Assembly: GCA_037039685.1 (NCBI GenBank)
Contig: JAWNGF010000003.1
Span: 1,426,001 to 1,490,000 of the forward strand
From: Ceratobasidium sp. AG-K
Taxonomy: Eukaryota > Basidiomycota > Agaricomycetes > Cantharellales > Ceratobasidiaceae
Direction: 5' to 3'
Length of the DNA: 64,000 nt
In this document: piece after piece, positions 39,700-53,112 of the stretch
Layout of the letters: the number at the start of each line of letters is the position of its first letter
How positions within the stretch are numbered: position 1 is the stretch's first letter
Made by a program: the position numbers and the translations under genes
The notes under the pieces: model-generated
What the model was told of the DNA's origin: nothing
The model's input: only the letters and a program-made list of their open reading frames with translations
The model's database searches: none

Positions 39700-42600
39700 C
39701 TAAGCCATTCCCTGTCTCCGAAACGAGTCCGCCAATAAGTCTTGTACTGCCACTATGTGCGTAGGGTCCCCTTGGAAATGTCCCTTTTCGTCCTTGCGCC
39801 CAAACTGATACTTGTGGAAAGTATCTACCTCATAATCTAAAGCCCATTGGTTACGCACGAAGGTAGCATTAAGCGGCTCCTCCCATATCCACCACTAAGC
39901 GGGACGCGTCAGTTCAAGAACTAGGGACTAGACTAGATGGGCGTACATGGTCAATGAACGAGATCTTTTGACTCGGAGGCCTAACAAGGTGCACCGCCGT
40001 CGGCACAGCAATCTCCAGGAAACAATCGGTGTCCAAAAATGGGTCAAGTGTTTCGAGGAAAGCCTCTCGAAGATAACCAGGGAGATAGAGTGTATCCGCC
40101 GACCCGCCAACCATGCGCAACGCTCCATCCGTCAGTTGGCTTAGCTGCGACCTTCTCCCAGCAGCAACCTTTTCGAAGGCAGGCATGCATACCTTCAACC
40201 CTACATTAGGCTCTCTATTTATTATTAGTTTAACCAGTAGGTTATTCGGCCCTGGACCACAACTCACCCCCACCACCAGTCTGAAATTGAGAAATTATTC
40301 AGCCTTTCGCTACTTTGTAATAAAGTCGGTCACACCTTTCCCCCAATGCTTGAATTCGGCAATAAGTTCTTTGGCCGAACCGGGCTGGACGTTCCCCGGA
40401 GGCGCGTGGTGACTAGAATTAGTTATGGCAGGGTTATCCAGGTATGTGATGATGTCCCGGAAGGGGGAATGCCACCATATTGTATCCTACCGGGATCGAG
40501 TTAGCAACTATCGGACATAATAGTCCAGGGGACACAACAGACCTGCTTGAATTGTATCAAACGAGGAACGTTCAAGAACGTGTCGAATGGAGCCCAGAGA
40601 TATCCATCGTAGCAAGGATGCTCCTTCATCGCTGTGAATAGCATGTGGTGTGCCATCTGACCCAAACAGTCAGGCACAAACAGAATGGTAATAGAATATA
40701 CCTACTCGACCAGCCATCTTGAACCTCCAGGTATTGTTTGAGCACGCTCTCCGTTACAAGAATTTACGACCTACCAGTCGCCTTCCAAGTTTTCGTCACT
40801 CCTGTCGGCAAATGTTCATATAGGCTCAGGGCAACCTTGAGATAAACTCACTTGAATCCATCAACTAAAACGTCATATACCCCCTTGTGACCAGCATCTT
40901 CCCTGGTTTGCGGGCCAACATAGACAATCTACATAGCTTTTAGCAACTTCAAGTCACAATGCCCCTTTGGACCTACATTGGGAAAGTAATCCTGATACAT
41001 CTCGAGATGATAATCTAGATTAACATCGTACCGGGGATGGCTGAAGAACACGATCAACAGAACGTTATCGAACGCTGAGGTGACCCTTCGGCGCGTCTCC
41101 TTTCGACCGGAAAGTTTGGGTAAGGGGCGACGAGGACACCACGCTTTCGTTTGGGTTGGAGGAAGCGATGAGAAATCGAACCAGGTAGTTGGTCGTGGAC
41201 TTTGCATGCCAACGCCCGTAGCCTGAGACGAGATAGCGACAGTTGCAATCACCACAGCGATACCAGCAATCCCAAGAGCAATCACAGCTTTGATTGGTGA
41301 CTCCTACAAAAAAGTCGTACTCAAATACAGTCCAAGATTGGGCCTGTCATGCTCACCTCGGGCTGAAAGTCCCCTTCTTCGGGTTCTGTATCTTGATCTG
41401 CAAGGCTTCGCTCGATGACGAACAGCACAAGGCCATAAACTGCGACGACGAGGCCTAGAAGGATCACTAGACGGTAACTTGTGCCTCCATGCAGAGTAGA
41501 AAACAATGCTAGGATAGACGACACTGAATACCCGGCAACCCCTACCGCCACCGCGTCAAAGTCTAGAATGGATAACGAGTCAATCAAAGCAACATGGCCA
41601 CGGACAGCCCGCTACTTACGCTTTAGAACATAAGTCATTGATACCACCTCAATAGCCGAAATCGCTGCCACCAACAAGCCAAATACCGAAAAGTTGAAGG
41701 CGAAAAGACTGTCCAAATTGGCGAATATATAAGCCGCCAGATACAACAAACCGGATGCACCCCAAGCAATGATGTTAAGCCCACTTAGAGGATGATCAGC
41801 CGATTTGAACACCTAGCATATACTATCAACTTCTGTCGCAGGTAATAGTGTGCAAATACTTGCGATATCCATCCAGCTCAACAGCACAGACTGCAGGTAA
41901 AGTCGGCCTATGAGCACCACAGTACTAGACAATTTAACCGGGCTAAGGGTCGTACTGCACTGCACAAATGTGAGGATATCAACGTCCAGGCGCCGAGCAC
42001 CTCAACATACGAATATCAACTAACCTGAATAAGCGCAAGTCCTACCAGCTGGGTTTCGATTAATACCGGCTACGCGTTCAAAAGATAGGTGACGAACCTG
42101 AAATATCAAGCTGTTCCATATTGTACTCGAAAACCGCCTCCTGAATAACAGCTGTAGAAGAAACGCGCAAAGCAAAGGCGTAACGAGACTAAACAAGTGC
42201 ACAGCTCCTGGGACAGCAAATCGCTGGGCCCCAATGCCCTACAAACATTATTAATGGCCTGACACTACAAAGACGCGTCAAGGAAAACAAACTTACAGCA
42301 AACCCAACCGCACAATTGAGAATCGATATCCCAAGAAGAGGCAGCAATATCGAAAGCGACGGAAGCGAAAACCCTGCACGCAGAAGACGCGTGTCTTCTT
42401 GCTCGCCCTCTCTTGATCCTGGGTTTGGGCTGACCAGCCGTGGTCGGTCGTGCCCGTCTTCTAAGCTGATATACTGCCCCCCAGGCGAAGAAACCTGTCT
42501 TTCACGCGTCCACCAAGCAAATGACAGGCCAATTTTTAGTAGCTCAACCAATAGAAGCTGAGCCAGTGGTGACGAGGCCGCAACAGCATCATGTGAGGAT

Positions 42601-42796
42601 CGGTATAATATGCCTAGGCATAGTTTTGAAACGACCAATATGGTCTGAGGGTTAAAATACGTAAGAAAAATGGTTGCATTTCCGTGATAGAAATGTTCTA
42701 ACTCACCACCGCCCGAGAAGTCGTACCCTGCCATGCGAGTCTTTGAAGAGTTTCTGATAGAGTGCCCAAACTGGCAACCACCGTTTGAAGCTTCAT
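39700..42796 (-). CDS. Nucleotide-sugar-transporter-like membrane domain fused to a transferase-like domain
   Basis: From ATG 42796 (MKLQTVVASLGTLSETLQRL) about 14 minus-strand exons code two parts. The first has roughly ten membrane helices resembling nucleotide-sugar transporters: PLAQLLLVELLKIGLSFAWW, VPGAVHLFSLVTPLLCAFLL, then LIFQ|LVGLALIQ formed with a 24-base exon (42025-42048). KSADHPLSGLNIIAWGASG and further helices follow. An eleventh helix (VIALGIAGIAVVIATVAI) leads to a soluble domain of about 330 residues: DNVLLIVFFSHPRYDVNLDY, YFPNIVYVGPQTREDAG, YDGYLWAPFDTFLNVPR, HWGKDWWWGSQLSQLTDGA, FIDHWWIWEEPLNATFV. The pattern of a single helix before a Trp- and Asp-rich soluble region suggests a Golgi-lumen glycosyltransferase. 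I do not recognise the family. The intron at 41863-41813 seems to need a GC donor. Confidence 0.68.
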
Positions 42797-43312
42797 CGCT
42801 AAGTGGTCCCCAGTAGTCGAGTAAGGGGTGGGTATAGTAGGCACTCTTCGTAGTCGAATCAGACGAGTAATTCACCCGCGCGTGTTGTCCGGGAGCGCGC
42901 AAAAAACAAACCGCTCAAGCACGTGTTCCCCACAGTCACAAACCAGCGGCCGATAACCAAGCGCTCCGTCGCGGAGCCTTGCCGATGGTGTTGGCCAGGC
43001 CTAATTTTCAAGTGCGAGGCCTCAGAGCGAACGCAATTTGCGCTTCAGAGGACACAGGGGCTCACTTGCAGCAAGCGCCGACGAGGATCACTTTGGCGAT
43101 CATTTGCATTCCAGTAAGGAGGAATTACAAAAGTTCAAAAAGCCGTAACCAAGTGCAAAAAGAAAATAGAAAATAGAAAAAGAGTCCTGTGCCCTGTAGA
43201 ATGGTAGGCAACATCTCTAGAAAGAAAACCGAGGGGGTTTGGAAAATGACCACTCCTAATAAAAACGTCTGGTACTGTATGCATTCAAGTCCTGTGTCCG
43301 TTCAAATCTTAT
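42797..43312. other. Intergenic region between two minus-strand membrane-protein genes
   Basis: These 516 bases hold the promoter of the transporter-transferase fusion and the presumed 3' UTR of the polysaccharide synthase gene. An A-rich stretch lies at 43130-43180. An open frame continues upstream of the chosen ATG (to about 42902) but lacks an ATG. Confidence 0.45.
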
Positions 43313-44923
43313 CTACCGGGCATAACCTTGCTGGTACTGTCCAGCTTCCGCATCATAACGGGCATCACCGCCATGCATCAATTTTTCACGGTCAGGGCCT
43401 CCGCCAGCGACTTCGGCAGCGTTCTGCGCTTCCAAGGCCTTGGTAGCATCGGTAGCGTTGCCGATACCAGCACGAGTACCCCAGCCAACCTAGCAACGAC
43501 AAGTCAATATAAGGTTCGTCTTCCTGGACAATAAGCAGGATACGAACCTCGTGAAGCGTGAACAAGGCATAAAGCTTCATGACAGCAAAGTAGTAACCGA
43601 ACGCAATAAAGGCAGGGACATAGATGATATCTTGAGGGCGGTTCCACAAGTGCGGCAAGAGCTTGGCAGTACGAGTAGCGCTAAGCCAGACGGCATAACT
43701 CGCCAGAATGTTCCTGTGCATATCGTTAGGTAAAATGCCGAAACAATGACATCATATCGACTTACCACCAGGGCAAATGGTAACCACCCGCTTCTACAGG
43801 CTTGGTGCTTTGAACGCAAAGACGAATGACGAGAACGGGACCGACGAGGAGGGTGAGTGGGTTGAATAGCTTGTCAACCATGGTGTACGCGCAGTAGGGG
43901 TGAGAAGTCCAGACATGGCGCTCCATGAACAGCGAACGCAAATCCGAGCGCCATGTGTTTCGGGTCCACCGCAGAACCTGCAACAGGAAACGCCAGTTGG
44001 GCTTCATGGTACTGAGCAGCTCGGCCTCCTTGCAGCATTGAATGTACGTGTTCCAGCCGTGGCTAACCATCCAGCGAGTAAGGAACTTGTCATCACCCGA
44101 GTTGAGCTGGTACTTGTCGAGCCAGAAATCATGGGTAAAGCCGTGCAAAAATTCGGGATCCTTGAGAATGACGGTGCGGTAGGAGGCGGTACGGCCAGAC
44201 AAACACGGGACGCCACCATCGATATGGGTAGAAGACGAGATCTCAATGTTCCGAATAGTGAGACGGAACGCCGCGAGGGTTTCCCAAACTGTCATCTTCT
44301 TGCCGACGGGTTGAACGCGTTGCGATGTGCCGACTCCGCCGACCTTCTGGTCTTCGAAGCAGGCAAGCATGGTGGGCAACATGGTTGGTGGCCAGATGGC
44401 ATCGTCGTCGGCAAACACAATAATATCGGTGGTGGTGTTGCGGATACCGTGGGTCATTTGGAGACGCTTGTTGGCAAACGGAACGGTGAGGACGCGAATA
44501 CGGCTGGGGTCAACAGAGTCGGCGAGTTCTTGCAGAGGGCCAAGCATGCGTTCTTCGGTAATAATCAAAATCTCCTTGGGCTTTCCGACAAGCCAAGAGT
44601 GAGCGGCTTCCTTGAATTCTTCACCGGCGTCAATGGTTGGTACAATAATAGTGACGTCTTCAGAGGCAACATATGTAGGGTTTTCGGGGACGGGGATGGG
44701 GCGATACGTGAAAGATGCGGCAACGCGAATCATGTACCACAAGTAGCGGTAAAAACTATTGAAAATGTTTAGAACGGTGCTTGCTGTGGGAAAGTATTGC
44801 AGAAGGCTCACCCAATGACGCCAAACGGCACGACTGTGAGCGGGAAACGGATCAGCGATGAGCGCTCAACATGTGACGAAGCTACTCACAGACCGCGAAG
44901 CGATCCGCAGTTAGGTAGAGCAT
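43313..44923 (-). CDS. Glycosyltransferase family 2 polysaccharide synthase, Cps1/hyaluronan-synthase-like
   Basis: This is an integral-membrane processive synthase of the GT2 class, related to fungal Cps1 proteins. Exon joining gives MLYLTADRFAVFVPFGVIGT at the N-terminus. The catalytic domain has VTIIVPTIDAGEEFKEAAHS, DIIVFADDDAIWPPTMLPTM with the DDD motif, DKYQLNSGDDKFLTRWMV with the acceptor Asp, and QVLRWTRNTWRS, the QxxRW motif of processive synthases. Membrane helices at LTLLVGPVLVIRL and VPAFIAFGYYFAVMKLYALF complete the pore. The tail is Gly/Ala-rich and soluble. Junctions at the N-terminal introns were fixed by the requirement for VIG|TVLNIF. The polymer made cannot be deduced. Confidence 0.93.
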
Positions 44924-45271
44924 AGTGAGCTCTGGAGCAGTAGAGGGAAGACGATCTAGGAGAGTGCCGGGGGAGGGAAGAAAAGGAGTGACGGTCGGCA
45001 AGAAGAGTAACGAGGACTTGAAGGTTGACAAGGCAATGCTGCGGTATTACGGGTCCTGGGCCCTGTCATTAAGCGCGCATCACGGCTGTCCGAGATCCTC
45101 GGGCACTGCTCGGCTGCAGCGGTCATCACCCAGCCTTGGCGTACATAGCAATGGTGTATTTTAGTACATGGTGTGAACATTGTAAAGTAAAGCGGTCTCT
45201 ATCACAACGGGTGTATGAGACAGACAGCGAGCATACATGAGCTATTATTAAATGAGCTGAACGAGAACAAA
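44924..45271. other. Intergenic region upstream of the polysaccharide synthase
   Basis: These 348 bases hold the synthase promoter and the 3' side of the Ariadne gene. I see nothing specific. Confidence 0.4.
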
Positions 45272-47377
45272 TTAGAGGGGAGTGTTCCAAGTCCAGCGGT
45301 CCTCCTGGAATCCTAATGGGATGTCAGAAAGTGGGTATCGGTCCCAGCCGTCAAACAATACCTTTTGCAGTGTCCTCAAGCACAATGTCGTTTCGCTTTA
45401 GCACATAAACCTATAAAGCAGGTAAGAAGAGACTCCTAGGTCAAACAGACCCAGCTTACAGTCTTGTCGGTGATCTTCTGCCTCAACGCCGTAACGTCCT
45501 GGGATTCCAATGGTGTCTCGAGCAGCTCGGACAAATCTTCGACCGCCCTCTCGAGGTCACTATTCATTTACTTAGCCCTGAATGACGTGCATGTTTCAAA
45601 CGCATGCCCTTACCGCTGATTATCTTCAAATAGTTCCTTCTGGTTCCCTGAACAAGACGCGTAAGTTGCAAATACAAGCGAGTATGACGCGTGAGATATA
45701 CCTTTTTCCTGTGAACCGAAGTGCGATAAGTGACAAGCTCGACAGTATCAGAGCATAATACGTACTAGATAGTAAGCCATCGCATATGTCCACTGCAACG
45801 TGTTGCGGCACTTGATGACCTCATCGACAGCCTTCTTGGCAAACTGTACCTCAATCCAGGTGAGATTCGAAGTGACTTGCATCTCCTCCATCTTTTTCTC
45901 GGTTTTGGCATAGAGGTCCAAGGAAAGCTTGGCCGATTGCTCGTGGTTGGCATAGCGGTTATAATACTGAGAGAGTATTAGTTGAGCGAAGCGCGTCAAG
46001 TCGACGTCCACTCACAAAGAGATATCGCTCGAGAGATGCTCGACTCTTTGATTGAGAGTCTCGCGCCTCGACACTGTCCTTCTCGTCGTAACGGTTGCAA
46101 GTGTACCATGCATTGCCGTGTTCCGACCAGGGGCCCATGCACACCCAGCAAAACCTACGGCAGCCGTTAAATGCTGGCCCAGCGAGTCATTCGGTGGGGA
46201 CACTCACTCTGCCTTGCATTTCTTGCAAGTCATATGGCTGTCACGCGACAATGTCAAACGATGACCAATGACGCGACCTGATTTACTCACTTGCAGCCCC
46301 CGTTCTTCTCAATAGTACTCTGACATTTCGTACACTCCTTCGTGTTGCTCTTGATCCAGTTGGCGGTCTCGCTGTCGTCCTGGCATTTCTTGAGCCAAAG
46401 TCTTGAAATCTTGCAAATCACGGGCCTGTGATCGCCTTCTCGCTCGCAGCCGAAACAGAACGAATGGTCCGCCGTGCACTTGACAGTAGGTACCAGAGTG
46501 TCTATGGCGCTCCGTGAAGCCGCTGCCGAACACTGTACGGTGTACACGCATGAAGGGTGTGGGCAGAACCTAAGCTTGGGAATGCTCGCTACATACTGCC
46601 GCACCAGGCCCTCGCGGAAGCGCTCCTTCGTCACAGGGCTGACCAGTTCAAAGACAAAGGCGTCTGGAACGATGACGTTGCATTTCTCGGCCATACATGC
46701 GAGTTGAACCTCGCCCTCTCCGCGGATCTTGCCTTCCAGGTATTGAGACCAGCACTCGGAGCAGAACTCGTGGCCACAGGCTAACGACAGGATCTTCTCC
46801 GGTTGGTCATCGCAGCAGATGGGGCAAACAGACGGCCCTGACTTGTCCGACTTGGGCTTCAAAGGGATCGAGTCATCTGGGAGGACGATACCGGATTTTC
46901 GCAACATTGCCTGTTGATCATCCATGAATTTCTCGATCGCCTGCTCCTTGTTCCAGTTCATGTAGCGCAAAAACATCATCGCCGTGGGAAGCTAAGTCGC
47001 GAAAGGCTAAGCGACAAGGTACGCGCCACAACTATGTTAGTCGGCGTACCTCGACACCAAAAATGCCCGCAAACTGCTCTGCGTCTTCTTCCATTCGCTT
47101 TTCGAGGTCTTCCACGCTCAACGACTTGTGATCAACTTCATATGTCTTGGCTTTGCCCTTGAGGATCATGCTCTCATCCATCGCAAAGCCACCATCATCG
47201 CCGTCAGAAAGGTCATCCTCAGGAGCTTCATAGCGCCACAAGATCAGTACATTATCGTAGCTCGGCACTCGTGTACGCACCATCGGCTTGAGAGTCGAGC
47301 ATCACATCGTCGTCGTCGGAATACTGGAAATCGGATCCAGAACCTTCACCATCGGACATCTCGTATTCAGAAGACAT
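45272..47377 (-). CDS. Ariadne-type RBR E3 ubiquitin ligase
   Basis: This is an RBR ligase that receives ubiquitin on a RING2 cysteine before passing it to substrate. The acidic N-terminus (EYEMSDGEGSGSDFQYSDDD) is typical of Ariadne proteins. A UBA-like segment (AMMFLRYMNWNKEQAIEKFM) follows. RING1 is CPICCDDQPEKILSLACGHE, then FCSECWSQYLEGKI. The IBR has RFCPHPSCVYTV and CTADHSFCFGCERE. RING2 is CTKCQSTIEKNGGCNHMTC, in which the Cys after GG is the expected catalytic residue, then CKAEFCWVCMGPWSEHG. The Ariadne domain is helical: YYNRYANHEQSAKLSLDLYA and VDEVIKCRNTLQWTYAMAYY. It ends in DRWTWNTPL. An in-frame ATG at 47467 would extend the N-terminus by 30 residues; I prefer 47377 because the acidic start matches relatives. 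Confidence 0.93.
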
Positions 47378-47635
47378 GATTGTAATGCCCTGCTGCGCTC
47401 GTATAATGTGAGACACCGAAAGTAGTGGTGAAGGGTGAGGTGGTGTCGGAGAGAGAACGGGGCGCATGTCCGTAACCGCCCCAGGTGCGATTTATGACAA
47501 AGCTCAGGGGGCCAGGGTCTGCCACAAAACGAGTTGCTCTCCCATTTCACTGACTGACATTTCACAAAATTCATCTCAATTAATCTACAACGTGATGCTT
47601 TCTTCCATATCTTCTCCCTACACATTCTGAGCGTT

Positions 47636-49965
<2,330 letters not shown>

Positions 49966-50736
49966 GATTGTCCTAATATGCTGTCTGTTGAAATAGTAGG
50001 TGGGTTTGTATACAGGTGGGTTGAGTGATAGACGTTGTAGAGGACGGAACGAAGTGGTCAATCGCCGAAGAATCATGCATGAGCCTAAGTCACTTTTTTG
50101 CGCCAATAGATCAGAGTCATCAGCTGTGGCTGTGTGAGCGGCGCTTAGATACGGGACGCCTTGAAAATCAATCGTAGAGTAAAATATTTTCACGCATACA
50201 TCATGGTGTCGCTGGCACGGCTCTAAGACATTCCAGTCTGCACGAGGGAACCTCATGTCCTCATTTGTAGAGCTCCTATGAATGAGAGTTCTAAATGCTA
50301 AATTGATTTGATGTTCGACTTCCCTGGGACACAAGGCAGGACTAATAATCTCATGTGCGCCTCATGGCAGCGCGCCGTACCTGCAGGGTGGGTAACGCTG
50401 ACCCAAGTAATGCGCGATTCAACCAAGATTGAGGTGCTCAGCTGACCGTGTTTTGTAGAACAAAGTTCAACAAACACAGCCATTGAACGCAGTTTCTTGC
50501 CTGATTAGGTGTAGCTGTCGTTGACATCGAGCCCAAGAAGGAATGTATCGCCTTCGTTGTCCGAGTTTAGCTCCCATCTCAGATCAAATACTTATGTCAG
50601 CGGCCGGTCCGATCTCAATTCGCCATTGCTTGCCATCACTTCGTAGTCTGATCCACTCCTTCTTCACACTCGCTGCGGTCGTTGAGGCAATTGTTGCGTC
50701 TTGTGGCACCAGCCAAACCATATATTATCCGCGGCA
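49966..50736. promoter_or_regulatory. Divergent intergenic region between KRS1 and a membrane-protein gene
   Basis: This 771-base gap serves two divergent genes. It holds presumed 5' leaders on both sides, and open frames in the gap have no family resemblance. I see no named regulatory motif that I would defend. Confidence 0.4.
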
Positions 50737-52205
50737 ATGGGTTTCTTCAAAAAAGCCTCTGCCATTATGGCCTCTCGCATTTTCGCTCGCAGGTCCGAGT
50801 CTGCTACGTTGTCACCAGTTCACGAAGGCGGGAATGGCAACACCATTGACCAAGTCACGACACTCTCACAGGGCAAACAGCCTGCAACATTACCCGACGA
50901 GCGAACACCGCTCATAACACCCGCCGACCGAGAGGCTCTGCGACAGGAGTTGAGTGATGATGACTCGGGCTATGATTCGTTTGTTCTTCCCGACAGTAAG
51001 TTTTTCTTCGCTGCGGTGGCAGTGGATGCTAACAAAGCACTGTTTAGTGTCTTATTCTCAAGTTATGAGGTCATTTGCTTTCGTACCCCTTGCTTGCCTT
51101 TTTGTTTTGGCTGGGCTCGCGCTCCTCATCACCTTTGCCTGGGCTCCTTGTCCCGGCTCTCCCCATTCGCCAGCCAAGTACCCCTATCGACCAAATGTCC
51201 GCGCCTTCCTGGTTGGTGCCGCTGGATGGGTTGTTTCTTATGCTTCAAGAGGGCCTATCTACGGGATTGTTACTTTTGGTGGCCGATGGGCTACGCTGAC
51301 AAGTGTCATTCTAGCGGCACTCTTCTCGGGTGGGTATCTATCACATTGCATCATGACATCGGCTAAACACCTGCACGGCTAGTCGCGGCCCAAGAGGCGA
51401 TCAGGCTCGGTGTACTGGCATTACTCAATATTCGCCTTCACGCATGGTCCGGTCACCCCGAATGGGTTCCCTATCCGACGCCTCAAGACCAATCGTTCCG
51501 TGATGTGTGGTGGGTTGCCCTAGGATGGTTAGTCTTTGTTCACTCTGCAGTTCCCGCTATTTCTTACGGTCGAACGCAGGATCGCTGTCGAGGCTGCGTT
51601 GAGCGTCTTCCAAGGCTACGAACAGCTCTCTTTGTACAAGGAATTATTTGATATTCGCGACAGAGACGAGGAAACTTGGAAGAACACCCAAACCAATACC
51701 TTACAATTCGATACAAGAGTTGCTCCAAGTGCCTCCAGTGTGCCAGAGGATGATGCGAAACTCACTGCAGCCCTGTCGCCTGATTCTGGCTCGATTGACG
51801 ATGAGCTCGTCAAGAGCATTCAGATGAGGGACAGGGAGGCACTTGAGCTAGTGTTTGGCGTTCCTCTGCCTGTAAGTGCGATCTTTGAGGCTCATGAGAA
51901 TATGTACACTAAGTTATCTCGTCATAGAACATCCCCGTCTTTATTCATGCCTACAACGAGTCGACGCACAGATTTTATCCCTAGGACTTACTCTTCTCGT
52001 TTCTGCCGCTTACGTCTCTACGAATCGCACGGATGAATTTCGTGCCATTGTTTTCGGATCTGTGGTCGCTTTGCATTCTATCCTGACAGTGGTCTGGGCA
52101 GAAGCACTTCCCCGCGCTGGTATTCATACCGTCAGCTACCTTTCCCTACTCGTTGCAATCGGCACATTTTTCGCAGGCCTGGCGCTCTGGGGCGCATTGG
52201 AATAG
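50737..52205 (+). CDS. Multi-pass membrane protein of unknown function with dileucine sorting signal
   Basis: I do not recognise the family. The N-terminal cytosolic part (MGFFKKASAIMASRIFARRS) has an ERTPLI motif that fits the acidic dileucine class of vacuolar sorting signals. Five exons then code membrane helices: SFAFVPLACLFVLAGLALLI, AFLVGAAGWVVSYASRGPIY, WATLTSVILAALFS and others. The loop EAIRLGVLALLNIRLHAWSG and the acidic stretch KELFDIRDRDEETWKN lie between. The last helices are LSLGLTLLVSAAYVSTNRTD and SYLSLLVAIGTFFAGLALWG. The final intron is awkward. The nearest acceptor (51927) brings a stop, so I infer the acceptor at about 51971, giving a roughly 100-base intron. A vacuolar or endosomal membrane location is an inference from the sorting motif. 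Confidence 0.7.
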
Positions 52206-52360
52206 TTTGTATATATAACCTCGGACACGGCTGTTTCCAGATTGTTCTCGCTCTCATTCATACCTCACACCTCGCTTTTAGCCCGCATGTAGTTATCTTG
52301 CTTTGTACTTTTACATGACACGCACAGATCAGATTCCACACGCCATTTTTATGATCACAG

Positions 52361-52955
52361 TTAATCCAAGTTGATTTGCTTGCCAAACTTCGCGTACAAG
52401 ACAACTTTGAGATCCTTCATTTCTTCTTGGCATGCGTCTATCTTGCCCTGCAAGATAGTGACTTCTGTCTCGATTGCTTCTTGATCCTTGAGCAAAAGCT
52501 CTTGGGCGCGTTTCAATGACATCCGGAAGAATGCCTCGCCGATTTTGTACCTGGATGCGAGTATTGGTTACGGTAGATATCGGGTTGTAGCGTTCCTCAC
52601 TCAATCGGCTCATCCTCGTCGGCCAACTCGAGCTCCATCGCGAGATCGTCGAGAGCCTCTTTCTCTGACTGTCCCCCGTCATTAGTTTACTACTCGGCTG
52701 ATGAGTGGCAAGTGCCTACCTTTTGTTTGGCAATTTTCTCTTCTAGGTCAGTGCAGCGAGAGTTGAGCTTGGAGAAAGAGTTGATCTTCTGCTGGTCCTC
52801 TGAATTGCAGGTTAGGGGCACACCATTCCGAGCACACGGAAACACGTACCCCATGTCACCTCTGTATTCTCCTCAGACTCGTCATCTTGATTTAGCTACA
52901 GTTCTCTTTATCAGAACATTTATTCCCTTGACTCCTTAACACGTACCATGCGCAT
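52361..52955 (-). CDS. GIM3: Prefoldin subunit 4
   Basis: This is a beta-type prefoldin subunit that hands unfolded actin and tubulin to the CCT chaperonin. The first coding exon is nine bases (52955-52947, MRM). The following exons give LNQDDESEENTEVTWEDQQK, INSFSKLNSRCTDLEEKI, EKEALDDLAMELELADEDEP, YKIGEAFFRMSLKRAQELLL and EEMKDLKVVLYAKFGKQINL. This is the full pattern of two coiled-coil helices joined by the beta hairpin, at the usual length of about 130 residues. It converges on the membrane-protein gene (155 bases between stops) and is divergent from DPL1 (157 bases between starts). Confidence 0.94.
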
Positions 52956-53112
52956 CTTGGAGGAAGACCGGAAGGGCTCGCGGGAATCCTAAGCGCCGAA
53001 GCCCGTGGTGGTGTCACACGGGGTCGGCGAGTTGGATACCGAGCCTCAACTTCCAACTTTCACGGTATTTAAAGACCGCTGAGCATCCTCCGGCCCCCAT
53101 ACCCCACCGACC

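Noticed and set aside
43900..44772. 290-codon plus-strand open frame
   Set aside because: It is the exact antisense shadow of the GT2 synthase catalytic exon, whose DDD, GDD and QxxRW motifs are intact on the minus strand.
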